Source: JABAQJ01 sp046327745
Lineage (GTDB): Bacteria; Gemmatimonadota; Gemmatimonadetes; Gemmatimonadales; Gemmatimonadaceae
DNA length: 64,000 bases
Reading direction: 5' to 3'
Assembly (NCBI GenBank): GCA_046327745.1
Contig: JAXLXV010000008.1
Span: 248,001 to 312,000, forward strand
Of this stretch, positions 1 to 8,690 are shown one piece after another. Position 1 is the first letter of the stretch. Each line of letters begins with the position of its first letter. A program made the translations under genes and the position numbers. The notes under the pieces are model-generated. The model had not been told where the DNA came from and did no database searches. It saw nothing but the letters and a program-made list of their open reading frames with translations.

Positions 1-1
1 C

Positions 2-172
2 GCCGCCGGGGCCATTGATTCAGCGGCCAAATACCTGCGCACGTCAGATGCAACGGACATGGCGACGGACCTGCGCAAGCTGGCGCGGCGGCACCCGGGA
101 AAGGCGGTCATCATGGCCATCGCCCTTGGGTACGCCATGGGGCGGAAGCGACCAACCCGTCGCCGAGCCTAG
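2..172 (+). CDS. C-terminal end of small membrane-associated protein (partial)
   Basis: The 5' part lies outside the window. The 56 visible residues end in a stop at 170-172. They contain a polar helix (YLRTSDATDMATDLRKLA), a basic RRHPGK turn, and a short hydrophobic stretch (AVIMAIALGYAMG) followed by a basic tail RKRPTRRRA. This helix, then 'RRHPG', then a short TM with GR/K end resembles the C-termini of DUF883/phage-holin-superfamily-like stress proteins that sit in the inner membrane. The family call is from memory of that pattern and is only tentative. The gene converges on the response-regulator gene at 194. Confidence 0.6.
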   Translation, partial: AAGAIDSAAKYLRTSDATDMATDLRKLARRHPGKAVIMAIALGYAMGRKRPTRRRA

Positions 173-193
173 CGGCCGGCTCGGGTGACCGAC

Positions 194-580
194 CTAGTCA
201 GCACGAGGGTCGTCGCCGACCTGATCGAGAACGTGTTTGAGCTGTTCCAAGTCGAGTGGCTTGACGACGTGCAGATCGAAGCCGGTCGCCAGTGCCACTT
301 CACGGTCAGATTCCGCGGCCCGGCCGCTTAACGCGATGAACGTGACGTCCCGCTGCCGCGGAAGAGAGCGAGCCTGAGTGACCACATCCAAGCCACTCAT
401 GCCCGGCATAGAAAGATCGAGAAAGACCACGTCCGGTAGGTCTTCCTGCAATTGATGCAGGGCTGTGGCACCATCCGCCGCAGAGGCGACCTGATGCCCC
501 AAGAAACGCAACGACAACGTCATGCTCTCGAGAATTCCGACGTTGTCGTCAACGACGAGTATTCGAAGGGACCGACTCAG
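194..580 (-). CDS. single-domain response regulator (CheY-like receiver)
   Basis: A stand-alone receiver domain of about 128 residues with no output domain. The first ATG (521-523) would delete beta-1 and the acidic pair. In the same frame upstream lies LRILVVDDN, so the true start must be further up. The only plausible initiator before the upstream stop is CTG at 578-580, preceded by a GGGGAGG ribosome site about 9 nt away. Receiver landmarks are present: the VVDD acidic pocket, the phospho-acceptor Asp in VVFLDLSMPG, the ALSG Ser, and the conserved Lys in VVKPLD. No histidine kinase is visible nearby, so the partner is unknown. The start codon is inferred; the domain call is firm. Confidence 0.85.
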   Translation of the reverse strand: MSRSLRILVVDDNVGILESMTLSLRFLGHQVASAADGATALHQLQEDLPDVVFLDLSMPGMSGLDVVTQARSLPRQRDVTFIALSGRAAESDREVALATGFDLHVVKPLDLEQLKHVLDQVGDDPRAD

Positions 581-689
581 ATGCCCACACCTCCCCTGAC
601 TCGTTGATAGCCACGCGGCGCCAGAACGCTATGCTCCGGCACGCTGGGGTTCGCGTCTGCTCCTGTCAATAGCCCACATCCCATTGACC

Positions 690-1142
690 ATGTTTCTCCA
701 CCGCGATCAAGATCAGCCGAACGAGCAGACGCCGCATGGAGTTACGCACCACGTGCTGTGTATCGTCGACGACCCGCCACTGGTTGAGGCACTGGGCGTG
801 CACATCCAGGAGGCACCCGATTTCGCGGCCCTGCACCCGATTGGCGGTTCGGACGAGGTCATGGTCGTAGCCAAGCGCGTGAAGCCGTCTGTTGTCCTGC
901 TAGACTTTGATCGATCCGGCGATGTGTCGGCGATGACCATACTGAATGAACTGCGACGGGACGTCCCCGATGCGCGGGTTGTGGTCATGAGCGGCGCGCC
1001 GAACGGTGAGCTGGTGGCGCGCAGCCTGAGTCACGGCGCTGCGGGTTTGGTGACGAAGGGACTCTCGGCGGATCGGCTGGTGCATGCCATGCGGCGTGTG
1101 CTAGGTGGCGATGCGGTGATCATGCTGGACGCGACTACCTAA
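690..1142 (+). CDS. receiver-domain protein, NarL-type receiver without DNA-binding domain
   Basis: About 150 residues. After some 20 polar residues comes a receiver fold: HVLCIVDDPP with the acidic pair, VVLLDFDRSG with the putative phospho-Asp, VVMSGAPNG, and GAAGLVTKGLSADRLVHAMRRVLGG, which matches the alpha-4/beta-5/alpha-5 end of NarL-type receivers with the conserved Lys. The protein stops where the LuxR-type helix-turn-helix would begin. It may be a phosphate sink or an allosteric partner for the neighbouring NarL-type regulator. An in-frame TTG at 684 is an alternative start; ATG at 690 was preferred. A strong hairpin follows the stop. Confidence 0.8.
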   Translation: MFLHRDQDQPNEQTPHGVTHHVLCIVDDPPLVEALGVHIQEAPDFAALHPIGGSDEVMVVAKRVKPSVVLLDFDRSGDVSAMTILNELRRDVPDARVVVMSGAPNGELVARSLSHGAAGLVTKGLSADRLVHAMRRVLGGDAVIMLDATT

Positions 1143-1185
1143 ATCAGGGGCGGCCCCGTCACTGACGAGTTGGGCCGCCCCTGAT
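1143..1185. terminator. hairpin terminator between convergent response-regulator genes
   Basis: A perfect 14-bp inverted repeat (1143-1156 with 1172-1185) closes a 15-nt loop. It starts directly after the stop codon of the plus-strand gene and ends 10 bp before the stop of the minus-strand gene. The stem is GC-rich without a long T tract, so it may act in both directions. Confidence 0.7.
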
Positions 1186-1195
1186 CGCGTTTCAG

Positions 1196-1867
1196 CTACA
1201 ACGCTCTCACCATCCCACGCCGGATGGCGACCGTGATGGCCTGCGTGCGATCCCTCGCGCTCAGCTTTTGCAAAATGGCCTTCACGTGCGCCTTCACGGT
1301 GCCCTCACTGATGTTCAGCGTGTTGGCGATCTCCAGATTTGACTTGCCCTGGGCCAGGCAGTGCAGGACCTCATCCTGCCGGGGCGTCAACGCATCCGAC
1401 GCAACATGCTCGGCCAGCTTTGCCGCGATCTCTGGAGAAATCGCCTTCCGTCCCTCGTGGACCGTGCGAAGCGTTTCCACGAGTTTGGCCGCGTCAATGT
1501 CCTTCAGCAGGTAGCTGGCGGCGCCGGCACGTAGCCCGCGAAAGACTTCTTCATCGGTATCGTACGTCGTCAGCAGCACCACACGGGCAACCGGATCGAG
1601 CTGACGGATGCCCTGGGTGATCTGGACGCCGTCCATCGGCGCCATGCGCAAGTCAACGATCGCGACGTCAGGGCGCAGCTCATCGAACGCCTTCAGCGCG
1701 GTGGTGCCGTCGCCCGCCTGACCCACCACCTCCACTCCATGTCGCTCCAGCAACGCGGCGAGACCTTCACGAAAGATCGTGTGATCATCGACCAGCAAGA
1801 CGCGAATCATCGACCTGACGGCCGGTCGAGGTTCTGGATCAGCAACACGACTCATTGTGCGCAGCAT
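1196..1867 (-). CDS. NarL/FixJ-family response regulator
   Basis: A two-domain transcriptional regulator. The N-terminal receiver begins at MIRVLLVDDHTIFREG (acidic pair), has the phospho-Asp in VAIVDLRMAPMDG, and has LLTTYD and SYLLKD (conserved Lys). The C-terminal LuxR-type helix-turn-helix is LTPRQDEVLHCLAQGKSN followed by EIANTLNISEGTVKAHV, the DNA-recognition helix. I chose ATG at 1867 because GGGAGA stands 8 nt upstream. The alternative ATG at 1810 gives the classical N-terminus and only a weak ribosome site; the 19-residue extension looks unstructured. It probably forms a phosphorelay set with the two single receivers at 194 and 690, but no sensor kinase is in view. Confidence 0.93.
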   Translation of the reverse strand: MLRTMSRVADPEPRPAVRSMIRVLLVDDHTIFREGLAALLERHGVEVVGQAGDGTTALKAFDELRPDVAIVDLRMAPMDGVQITQGIRQLDPVARVVLLTTYDTDEEVFRGLRAGAASYLLKDIDAAKLVETLRTVHEGRKAISPEIAAKLAEHVASDALTPRQDEVLHCLAQGKSNLEIANTLNISEGTVKAHVKAILQKLSARDRTQAITVAIRRGMVRAL

Positions 1868-2047
1868 AAACTCTATCTCCCGAAAGCGACACCTCACGTG
1901 AACCGACGCCGAACGGCGCGATGCTGCTTCGGTCATTTCATGTGGGCCCTCGCGGGTGTCGTCGCCAACGCGGGCCTACGGGCATCATTAATGTTGACAG
2001 CCCGCCACCTTCGCCATTATCCGAAAGGGGTAGGGAAAAATCACAGG

Positions 2048-2746
2048 TTAGGTAAGTCTCTCATCACCGATGATCCGACCGTACGCCATGCGTACAATCG
2101 TCGTCGCGTAGCGGGCGATGCGCGCATCGTGGCTGGCCACCACCACGGCTCGACCGGGCACCGCTGACTCGGCGTGTAACATCTCGATCACCTCCTGACC
2201 CGCCTGCTCGTCCAAACTCCCCGTGGGCTCGTCAGCGAGGATCAGGGCCGGATCGTTGGCCAGGGCGCGGGCGATCGCGACGCGCTGCTTTTCGCCTCCA
2301 CTCAACGTTCCCGTTCGAAAGGCCAGTCGCTCACCCAAGCCGAGTCGTCTGGCTAGCTGCGTTGCCCGATCGCTGGACTCGGGGCGGAGCCGTCCCGCGA
2401 GGTTCATGGGCAGCTCGATGTTCTCGATGACGGTGAGGGCGTCCATCAAGTGAAAGGCTTGAAAGACGATCCCCACGTGTTGCAGACGGTGGCGGGTGAG
2501 TGCCGCTTGCGACCACGACGACGTCTCCGTATCGCCGAACATGACCTTCCCAGCGGTTGGCGCCATCAGTCCGGCCATGATCGACAGCAAGGTCGTCTTT
2601 CCGCTGCCACTGGGCCCCACCAGCAGGGTCAATCCGCCAGCTCGTACATCGAGTGTGATATCTGACAGGGCACGTACGGGAGCCGCGTCAGCCACCCTAA
2701 AGGTGCGCTCGACGTGCTGAAGCCGGACAATCGCAGGGGTGGTCAT
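2048..2746 (-). CDS. ABC transporter ATP-binding protein (LolD/MacB type)
   Basis: ATPase of 232 residues that energises the FtsX-like permease encoded just upstream. The Walker A motif GPSGSGKT is at residues 44-51, the Q-loop Gln at about 96, the signature LSGGEKQR at 148-155, Walker B LILADEP at 168-174, and the switch His in VVASHD. The length and the ENIELP segment after the Q-loop are typical of LolD/MacB/FtsE-type ATPases, which drive mechanotransmission rather than classical import. The ATG overlaps the permease stop by 4 bp (ATGA). It is the last gene of the seven-gene operon that begins near 10140, so it probably exports or extracts the lipidic or peptidic product of that pathway. 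A longer in-frame extension to 2836 lies inside the permease gene and was rejected. Confidence 0.93.
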   Translation of the reverse strand: MTTPAIVRLQHVERTFRVADAAPVRALSDITLDVRAGGLTLLVGPSGSGKTTLLSIMAGLMAPTAGKVMFGDTETSSWSQAALTRHRLQHVGIVFQAFHLMDALTVIENIELPMNLAGRLRPESSDRATQLARRLGLGERLAFRTGTLSGGEKQRVAIARALANDPALILADEPTGSLDEQAGQEVIEMLHAESAVPGRAVVVASHDARIARYATTIVRMAYGRIIGDERLT

Positions 2747-3882
2747 GCGCGGAATAGCTCCGCGGGGAAAATCCGCCCCACGCGTCGCAAGGGTACCAGC
2801 GCGCCAACACAGCCGACAAGAAGGGCCGCGGTGCACACGCCAACCACGGCCGGCGCATTCAGCGACAGCACGATCACTGGGACCGCGCGCCGGACCAACG
2901 GCGCACCGAGCGCGTAAACCAGCGTGCCGAACAGCACGCCGCCAGACACCGCCGCCAGCGACTGCACGAACACGAGACGCGCGAGAAAAGCGTCGGGCGC
3001 GCCGATCGCCTTCAACAACGCGTACTCTTCCCGGCGCTCCAGAATCGAGCCATACAGCAGCAACGAAAGCACCGACAGACCGACGATGCCACCCAGCACC
3101 GCGACGGACGCCAGGATCGGCAACAATCCGCCACGGAGTTCACGCATGTTGTTCTCCGTGAACTCTTCCTGTGTGAAGGCATTCGTGTGCCGAATGCGCC
3201 CACGTATCCGCGTCGTCAGGGTCGACGGATCCACCCCCGGTGTACTACGCACCAGCAGGAACGAGGCGACATCGCGAAAGCCGAGTAACGTCGTCGCGTC
3301 TTCCAGGGGAATGAACGCGAGTTGAGTAAGCACCGCGTTGGTTCCGCGGCTTAACCCGACCAACCGGAACTTCTGCCCTTGCACCTCGAGCGAATCGTGG
3401 AGTCGAGCGCCGTACCTTCGCACTAAGGCTTGATCCATCACGATGTCGCCGCGTTGCAGCCGAGCAGTACCAACCACTACATCTGGTGCCGGCAAGGAGG
3501 AATGTGGGTCGATTCCGACCACGATCGCCGTCGTCAGTGTCGCCCCGATGCGCACGGTGGTGATCAGGCGCAACAGCGGTGTCACCTCGGCCACATTGGG
3601 ATCTGACCGCAGGGAATCGGCGGCCGATGCGCGAAGGAACGACGAACTCTTGATGAAGTTGGTGGTGTTGTCTTGCGTGACCCAGGCCTGCGAAGGACGC
3701 GCCGCGATATACCCGTTCGATTCAATGCGCACGCCTTCATAGAGCGCCAGCAGAAAGAGCATGAGCACGACCGAGAATCCGACCCCCGTGATCGTGATGG
3801 CAAATCGGAGTCGATCGTGAGCAATCAGGCGTCGACCGAGTGGCACACGCCGCTCTAGGGAGTTCGCTCGCGGCTCGCTCAT
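2743..3882 (-). CDS. FtsX-like ABC transporter permease
   Basis: Inner-membrane permease of 379 residues with the MacB/FtsX layout: one N-terminal TM helix (about residues 26-48), a periplasmic domain of roughly 200 residues, then three C-terminal TM helices (about 252-280, 300-330, 345-370). The motif EYALLKAIGAPDAFLARLVFVQS between TM2 and TM3 is the typical FtsX coupling region. No membrane-fusion protein or outer-membrane channel is encoded next to it, unlike classic MacAB-TolC. It overlaps both neighbours by 4 bp, so production should be tightly coupled to the ATPase (2048) and the GH3 enzyme (3879). The substrate is inferred to be the operon's product. Confidence 0.9.
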   Translation of the reverse strand: MSEPRANSLERRVPLGRRLIAHDRLRFAITITGVGFSVVLMLFLLALYEGVRIESNGYIAARPSQAWVTQDNTTNFIKSSSFLRASAADSLRSDPNVAEVTPLLRLITTVRIGATLTTAIVVGIDPHSSLPAPDVVVGTARLQRGDIVMDQALVRRYGARLHDSLEVQGQKFRLVGLSRGTNAVLTQLAFIPLEDATTLLGFRDVASFLLVRSTPGVDPSTLTTRIRGRIRHTNAFTQEEFTENNMRELRGGLLPILASVAVLGGIVGLSVLSLLLYGSILERREEYALLKAIGAPDAFLARLVFVQSLAAVSGGVLFGTLVYALGAPLVRRAVPVIVLSLNAPAVVGVCTAALLVGCVGALVPLRRVGRIFPAELFRA

Positions 3883-5480
3883 CCCGCTCCGTTCGGTTGT
3901 TGCAATATGACGTGGGGCTTTGCGTCGCCCAGCCGGACCCCCTGCGTGACCAGTGCCGCGTGCTCAGCGTCGGGTGAAACGGATACCACGCGCGCGGGTT
4001 GCAGCTGTCCAAGTCGGCGGGCGAGGGCGTAATGTGGATTGGCGGAGAGCGCCGACTCAAGGCGATTCCCCAGTTCGCTCTCGGAAGCGTCGGCGGTCTC
4101 GGAGGACACCAACAGTTCGTAGCCTGCGTCGGCGGTCGACGAATGCGGACGCAACGCCGCGTAGCGCGGACGCCCGTTTTCGGGCCACAAACTGCGCAGA
4201 ACGTCGGCGACGAACGGTTCGCTCAGCTTCTCTCCTCGCAGGTCGCTCACGCGCCCAACGCGTCCAAGGAAACGGAGGGTCGGCGTCCGGCTCACGTGGC
4301 CGCTACACTCCACCAGGTCTCCCAGTCGGTAACGCCACAGGCCACCACCGGTGGTGAGGACCACCTCGTACCGTCCGCCAAGTTCGAGCTCGTGCGCCAT
4401 TCGCACCTCGCCGGCGTCGTCCAGGAACTCAAAGAAGTGCGACGTGACCGCAAGGACGTGCGCGCCACGGAATGGAATGGTCACGACCCCTTCCGTGGCC
4501 AGTAGCCCCTTGGGCTGCACCAACACACCGGGCAGCCGACGAGCCAAGGCGCGCCAACCCGGTTCGGCCGCCTGCTCACCCCAGCAGCTCACCACCTGCA
4601 ACTGTGGCCACCATCGTTCCCATTGGTGTGGTCCGATCCTTCGCAGGTCATCACGTCGCTGACGATCCGGCTTCGTCAGCCACAACGCGCGGTCGTTGGC
4701 TCCCAAGGCGCTGCTCCAGGCGCAACCACCGGATGCAATATCGTCCAACAACTGTGACCACACCGGCTCCGCTGCTTCGACCAGCAGGTCCAAATAGGTC
4801 GGGTGCCAAACGGAGACGAGTCGCAGGTCCTGCTGCCGTAGCAAGGCAAGGAGTGTCAGCGCCCAGAACGCGGAGGTATCGGACACATGCCGGATGCCAG
4901 CTGGCACGGCCATGGCCTGACGCACTAACCACGACGCGGCCCCGCCGAGGTATTCGGCGTCGTCCGCATATCCCACACGGATCGCAGCTGACGACTGGGC
5001 GTCGGCGACATCTACTGGAGACAACGGCGAGATCGCCCAGTACGCAGGTCCGGCAACGAGTCTCGGTCGTTGCCGCACCAAATCGACCATCCACGCGCCG
5101 ACCGCCCCGTCAAACGCTGCCTGCAACCCCGGCGTGAAAGGGATCAGCTTGCGTGCGCCGGTGGAACCGCTGGTCGGTGCCAGGTGCGACACGCGCCCGC
5201 ACGTGAGGACATCTGGCTCTCCCTGCTGCACGCGCGAGATAAGACTCTCAATGCTGGCGTAGTCGCTCAGCGGAACCTGCCGACGGAATTGCGCCACAGA
5301 CCGGATCGCGGCAAAGTCGTACGCGCGCCCCACCTCGCTTCTCGAGTGGTCGCGCAGTTGCGCGAGGAGCCACGACGCTTGCGTGTTCTGTGGTTCGCTC
5401 AGGGCGTTAACGAACCGGCGATACGCCGGCAGACTACGCGCCATCCAAAGTGCGTTGGCGACGCTCGCCGCGTACTTCAC
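3879..5480 (-). CDS. GH3 auxin-responsive-promoter family acyl-acid amido synthetase
   Basis: A 533-residue enzyme of the GH3 branch of the adenylate-forming (ANL) superfamily. Plant members activate a carboxylic acid with ATP and conjugate it to an amino acid; bacterial roles are mostly unknown. Visible motifs are the phosphate-binding loop TSGSTG at residues 103-108, GLLATEG at about 325, TTGGGLWRYRLGD at 376-388 (nucleotide/acyl binding and hinge), and the C-terminal lobe lead-in FLGRVGRVSDLRGEKL at 404-419. Length and motif order match full-length GH3 proteins, so it should be active. Overlap with both neighbours (ATGA at 3879-3882 and 5477-5480) places it between the acyltransferases and the exporter. 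That suggests it performs an amide or ester ligation late in the pathway. Confidence 0.88.
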   Translation of the reverse strand: MKYAASVANALWMARSLPAYRRFVNALSEPQNTQASWLLAQLRDHSRSEVGRAYDFAAIRSVAQFRRQVPLSDYASIESLISRVQQGEPDVLTCGRVSHLAPTSGSTGARKLIPFTPGLQAAFDGAVGAWMVDLVRQRPRLVAGPAYWAISPLSPVDVADAQSSAAIRVGYADDAEYLGGAASWLVRQAMAVPAGIRHVSDTSAFWALTLLALLRQQDLRLVSVWHPTYLDLLVEAAEPVWSQLLDDIASGGCAWSSALGANDRALWLTKPDRQRRDDLRRIGPHQWERWWPQLQVVSCWGEQAAEPGWRALARRLPGVLVQPKGLLATEGVVTIPFRGAHVLAVTSHFFEFLDDAGEVRMAHELELGGRYEVVLTTGGGLWRYRLGDLVECSGHVSRTPTLRFLGRVGRVSDLRGEKLSEPFVADVLRSLWPENGRPRYAALRPHSSTADAGYELLVSSETADASESELGNRLESALSANPHYALARRLGQLQPARVVSVSPDAEHAALVTQGVRLGDAKPHVILQQPNGAG

Positions 5481-6220
5481 GGTGCTCCGTTACGGACCAT
5501 CCGGCAGCCGGCGCGCGTCAGGTTCTCGTCGGACAGCTCCGTCAGGCACACCAACTCGTCGCCGTCCGCATGGCCGGGATTTCGCTCGAAGAAGAATTGG
5601 GCGTGGGGGTCGAGTTCGCGCCCGTCCGGGATGCCGGCGAGATGATCGCGCAGCCGCTGGGGGTGTGCGAAGCGAACGACCCCACGGGCGGCATCGAAGC
5701 AAGGTCCAAACCGGGCGCGCGCGAGTTGTTGGAGCAACGTCGCCGTATGTGCTGGCGTGTCCGCATCGTGTCGCGGCCAGAACTCTCGCCAGAAGACCGG
5801 CAGAAAGCGGTAGGTGCGGAAGCCGGACGAGAGCAGCAGCCAGTACCAGGGCATTGGCGCGGACTCGTCCTTGAGCGATCGGACGAGTCGGATCCACCCA
5901 CGCGCCAGCGTTGGGGATCCCCAAGCCTCACGAGCAACGATCGTATCGCCCGAGTACACGACGCACACGCGCGTGTCGTCAACCGTCGTCTCGTACAGTT
6001 GCAACGTTGTGAAGCCCACCAACCGCTGGCCGTGAAAGATCCGTAGCGCCCAATCCTTCTCGGCAAGGTCATTGTTGAACTGAGTTGGCGTCACACCTTC
6101 GAAGTGACATTGCAGCAGACGGTACATGTCCGCGCGTTCGTCGGTGGTCAACTCGGCGCGCGGGGTGGCGACCGTGTGCGCGGCAACGCCCTCGGCGAGG
6201 TTGGTCGACTGGTGAGTCAT
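5477..6220 (-). CDS. GNAT-like acyltransferase domain protein
   Basis: A 247-residue cytoplasmic protein without a signal peptide. The pattern KDWALRIFHGQRLVGFTTLQLYE followed by RVCVVYSGDTIVAREAWGSPTLARGW looks like the beta-2 to beta-4/alpha-3 core of GCN5-related N-acyltransferases. The usual acyl-CoA-binding R/Q-x-x-G-x-A loop is not clear, so this is a divergent member. It sits between the GH3 gene and a second GNAT-like gene with 4-bp overlaps on both sides, which implies a stepwise acylation role in the same pathway. The function is inferred from fold-like patterns and context; no specific substrate can be read from the sequence. Confidence 0.7.
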   Translation of the reverse strand: MTHQSTNLAEGVAAHTVATPRAELTTDERADMYRLLQCHFEGVTPTQFNNDLAEKDWALRIFHGQRLVGFTTLQLYETTVDDTRVCVVYSGDTIVAREAWGSPTLARGWIRLVRSLKDESAPMPWYWLLLSSGFRTYRFLPVFWREFWPRHDADTPAHTATLLQQLARARFGPCFDAARGVVRFAHPQRLRDHLAGIPDGRELDPHAQFFFERNPGHADGDELVCLTELSDENLTRAGCRMVRNGAP

Positions 6221-7356
6221 AGCAACCCGACCTCGGGCCGGAACAGACGTCCATCCCAGTCAGCGTCACCGTGTGGTCGACCGCTCAAGGCGACGTCGAA
6301 CAAGGTGGTGCGGTACTCACGAGGGGCGAGGGTTCGACGCAGCAAGGCGAGGTCGGGGTCACGAACATCGCGTACTATCGCCAGCCACAGCAGCCCCGAC
6401 GCCGATGCGCTCTGATTCAGCTCCTGCCACAAGACCGTCCAATCATTGGGGTCCGTGACCGTGGCGCCACAGACGGCGCCCATGGCCAGGCGCTCGCCGG
6501 GTGCAGGCAATGGTGGCAGCGACCGCAACGTCATAATCGCGTTGATGAATGGCCTCGCCACACGCATGGCGGAGCTATACCCATCGATGACCGTCTGACG
6601 AAATGCCCGCTGGTCCCACACAGCTCCCGTCGCCACAACCCGACCATGACGGCGCACGGCGGAAAAGGCGTCCGACGACAACCCGTGCTGCGACAGCGCC
6701 TCCCACTGCCCGCGGTCCCAACAGAGCCCCAGCTGAACTCCCTTCGCCTGCGACTTAAGGAACTCCGTCAGCTCAGACTCCGGCGCGTGATCGATGGCCG
6801 GAGCATTCGTGGGCGAGGACGCCCCAACCGAGGCTCGCCGCGTGACAGGTGCAACAAGTGTGACCAAGCGAGCGATCGGACGATAGGCGGGCAGACCAAA
6901 GCGGCCACCATGCGCCAGTACACGACGAGCGCGGTCGTTGTCGTCCGCTATGCTGGTCACGTAGCGCTCCACGCCCCATCCGTCGGTCAGTTCGGCAAGA
7001 AAGGCGTACCCATCGCGAAGCAGACGGGGAGATGCCGGTGTCCCGGGAGCCATCCGCAACTCGCCGAGGTACCCAACGCGCTGCGGCCGCCCATTCACGA
7101 AGAGCGTCAGGACACTACAGCGACCAACGGCGACAAGCACGCCGCCGCGTCGCGCGACAATCGTCACGTCGGATGATCCGGCGAGTCCCTCGCCGAGGAA
7201 ATAGTCCGGCTCGCGCGTGAACGCCACGCGCACGGCCCCCGGGATCACGGAACGCCGGAGCAAGGCGCGCACCTCGGCGTCGTCATCGGCGGTGGCGACG
7301 GCCAAGGTTGCTCCCGACGAACGACTCAGTGTGCTGGCTGCAGGGTACCCTGCCAC
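6217..7356 (-). CDS. GNAT-family N-acetyltransferase-like protein
   Basis: About 379 residues. The N-terminal half carries a GNAT-like core: VRVAFTREPDYF, then GVLVAVGRCSVLTLFVNG, RVGYLGELRMAP and the alpha helix that ends in VERYVTSIADDNDRARRVL. The C-terminal half (after about residue 200) may be a second, degenerate acyltransferase domain. The start is uncertain: no ATG lies near the end of the upstream radical SAM gene. GTG at 7354-7356 has GGAGA 6 nt upstream and was chosen; it overlaps that gene by about 30 bp. TTG at 7303-7305 and longer forms are possible. The position between two radical SAM genes and a second acyltransferase suggests it modifies a pathway intermediate. Confidence 0.72.
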   Translation of the reverse strand: MAGYPAASTLSRSSGATLAVATADDDAEVRALLRRSVIPGAVRVAFTREPDYFLGEGLAGSSDVTIVARRGGVLVAVGRCSVLTLFVNGRPQRVGYLGELRMAPGTPASPRLLRDGYAFLAELTDGWGVERYVTSIADDNDRARRVLAHGGRFGLPAYRPIARLVTLVAPVTRRASVGASSPTNAPAIDHAPESELTEFLKSQAKGVQLGLCWDRGQWEALSQHGLSSDAFSAVRRHGRVVATGAVWDQRAFRQTVIDGYSSAMRVARPFINAIMTLRSLPPLPAPGERLAMGAVCGATVTDPNDWTVLWQELNQSASASGLLWLAIVRDVRDPDLALLRRTLAPREYRTTLFDVALSGRPHGDADWDGRLFRPEVGLL

Positions 7357-8690
7357 GCCTGGTCTCCAAGGGGATAGTGATCGCGCAGACTGACGTCGCC
7401 GCGGTGCATGGCGTTGATCACGTAGAAGTTTCGCCACATGAAGGCGTTGCTGCGGTTCACGGGTTGCAAGCTGCGCCGCACGATCGAGGGCCATCCATAG
7501 AAGCGTCGCCGCGCCGCCAGACAGGCGCGCTGCAATTCCTCGGGACTCATCCCCCGCGGTTGGAAGGGAATACGGTTGTAGCTGTAACGATCGTCCAGCC
7601 ACCAGGCATCGTACAGCAGCCGGCCCTCACCCTCCAACCGCTTGTACAGCGGCGTTCCCGGGAAGGGCGTCAGGTGGTTGAAAGCGGCGATGTACAGTCC
7701 CTGCGACTCAGCAAAATCTACGGTTGGATTGAAGCTGTCGGCGGTGTCACCATCGTAACCGAAAATGAACGTGCCATAGACTCTGATGCGGTGTCGTCGC
7801 AAGTTCGCCAACGCCACCTCGAATCCCCCCTTGGCCGTATTGAAGCGCTTGTTCATCGCGTTCAGGTTGGCGGGATTCAGGCTCTCGAAGCCGATCAGTA
7901 CCCCCTGGCACCCACTGCGCACCAGCAGCTCGAGAAACTCCTCGTCGTGCGCAGCGTTGATGCTGGTCTGGCTCACCCAGCGTACGCCAAGGGGAATGAG
8001 CGCCCGGAAAAACTCCTTCGCCTGTCGCAGATTCGACGTGATGTTGTCGTCGACGAAGAAGAACAGCTTGCGGGAGTCCTTGAGCACGCGAATCTCGTCG
8101 AGGATCTGGTCGACGGGGCGTCGCGTTTGGGTAGACTCGAAGACCGTCTGCACCGCGCAGAACTCGCACTGAAAGTGACAGCCGCGGCCAGCTTCAACCA
8201 ACCCGATCGGCAGGTATCGCTTATCGCGAAAGATCGTGCGATCCGGTCGCAGGCTCTCGAGCGAGGGTCGGCCTGTGGCGCGGTAGAACTCCTGCAATCG
8301 TCCGTGCCGGGCATCGTCGACCACCGTCGGCCACAACTTTTCGGCCTCGCCAACCACCACGGACTCCGCGTAGCGGTGCACTTCGTCCGGGCACAACGCG
8401 GCATGGAAGCCACCCATGACCACCGGCACGCGTCGTCGTCGATATTCGCTGGCGATCTGGTAGGCGCGCTTGGCGGTGTACGTCTCTACACTGATCGCCA
8501 CCAGGTCGGTCGGCTCATCGAACGGAATCACTTCCATCCGGTCGTCGTAGAACGCGACGTCCACATCGCGCGGGGTAAGTCCGGCCAGCGTGGCTGCGGG
8601 CAAGGGCTCCATCTGCCAGGTGCGGATGTACTTCTGCCCGGGTCGCCGTCCGATGCAGGGGTGCACGAGCGTTACACGAAAGCGCTTCAT
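7326..8690 (-). CDS. B12-binding-domain radical SAM protein
   Basis: A 454-residue enzyme. The N-terminal about 150 residues form a B12-binding-like Rossmann domain (VAFYDDRMEVIPFDEPTDLV, then VPVVMGGFHAALCPDE). The radical SAM core has CHFQCEFC with cysteines at 171, 175 and 178, the 4Fe-4S ligands that cleave S-adenosylmethionine. It continues through FFFVDDNI, GVLIGFESL and YGTFIFGYDGD to the typical FPGTPLYKRL end. Proteins of this class methylate, ring-close or rearrange unreactive carbons (hopanoid methylases, BchE, P-methylases are relatives). ATG at 8690 overlaps the upstream radical SAM stop by 4 bp. It is a paralogue of that neighbour, so two consecutive radical reactions are likely. 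Confidence 0.92.
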   Translation of the reverse strand: MKRFRVTLVHPCIGRRPGQKYIRTWQMEPLPAATLAGLTPRDVDVAFYDDRMEVIPFDEPTDLVAISVETYTAKRAYQIASEYRRRRVPVVMGGFHAALCPDEVHRYAESVVVGEAEKLWPTVVDDARHGRLQEFYRATGRPSLESLRPDRTIFRDKRYLPIGLVEAGRGCHFQCEFCAVQTVFESTQTRRPVDQILDEIRVLKDSRKLFFFVDDNITSNLRQAKEFFRALIPLGVRWVSQTSINAAHDEEFLELLVRSGCQGVLIGFESLNPANLNAMNKRFNTAKGGFEVALANLRRHRIRVYGTFIFGYDGDTADSFNPTVDFAESQGLYIAAFNHLTPFPGTPLYKRLEGEGRLLYDAWWLDDRYSYNRIPFQPRGMSPEELQRACLAARRRFYGWPSIVRRSLQPVNRSNAFMWRNFYVINAMHRGDVSLRDHYPLGDQAWQGTLQPAH

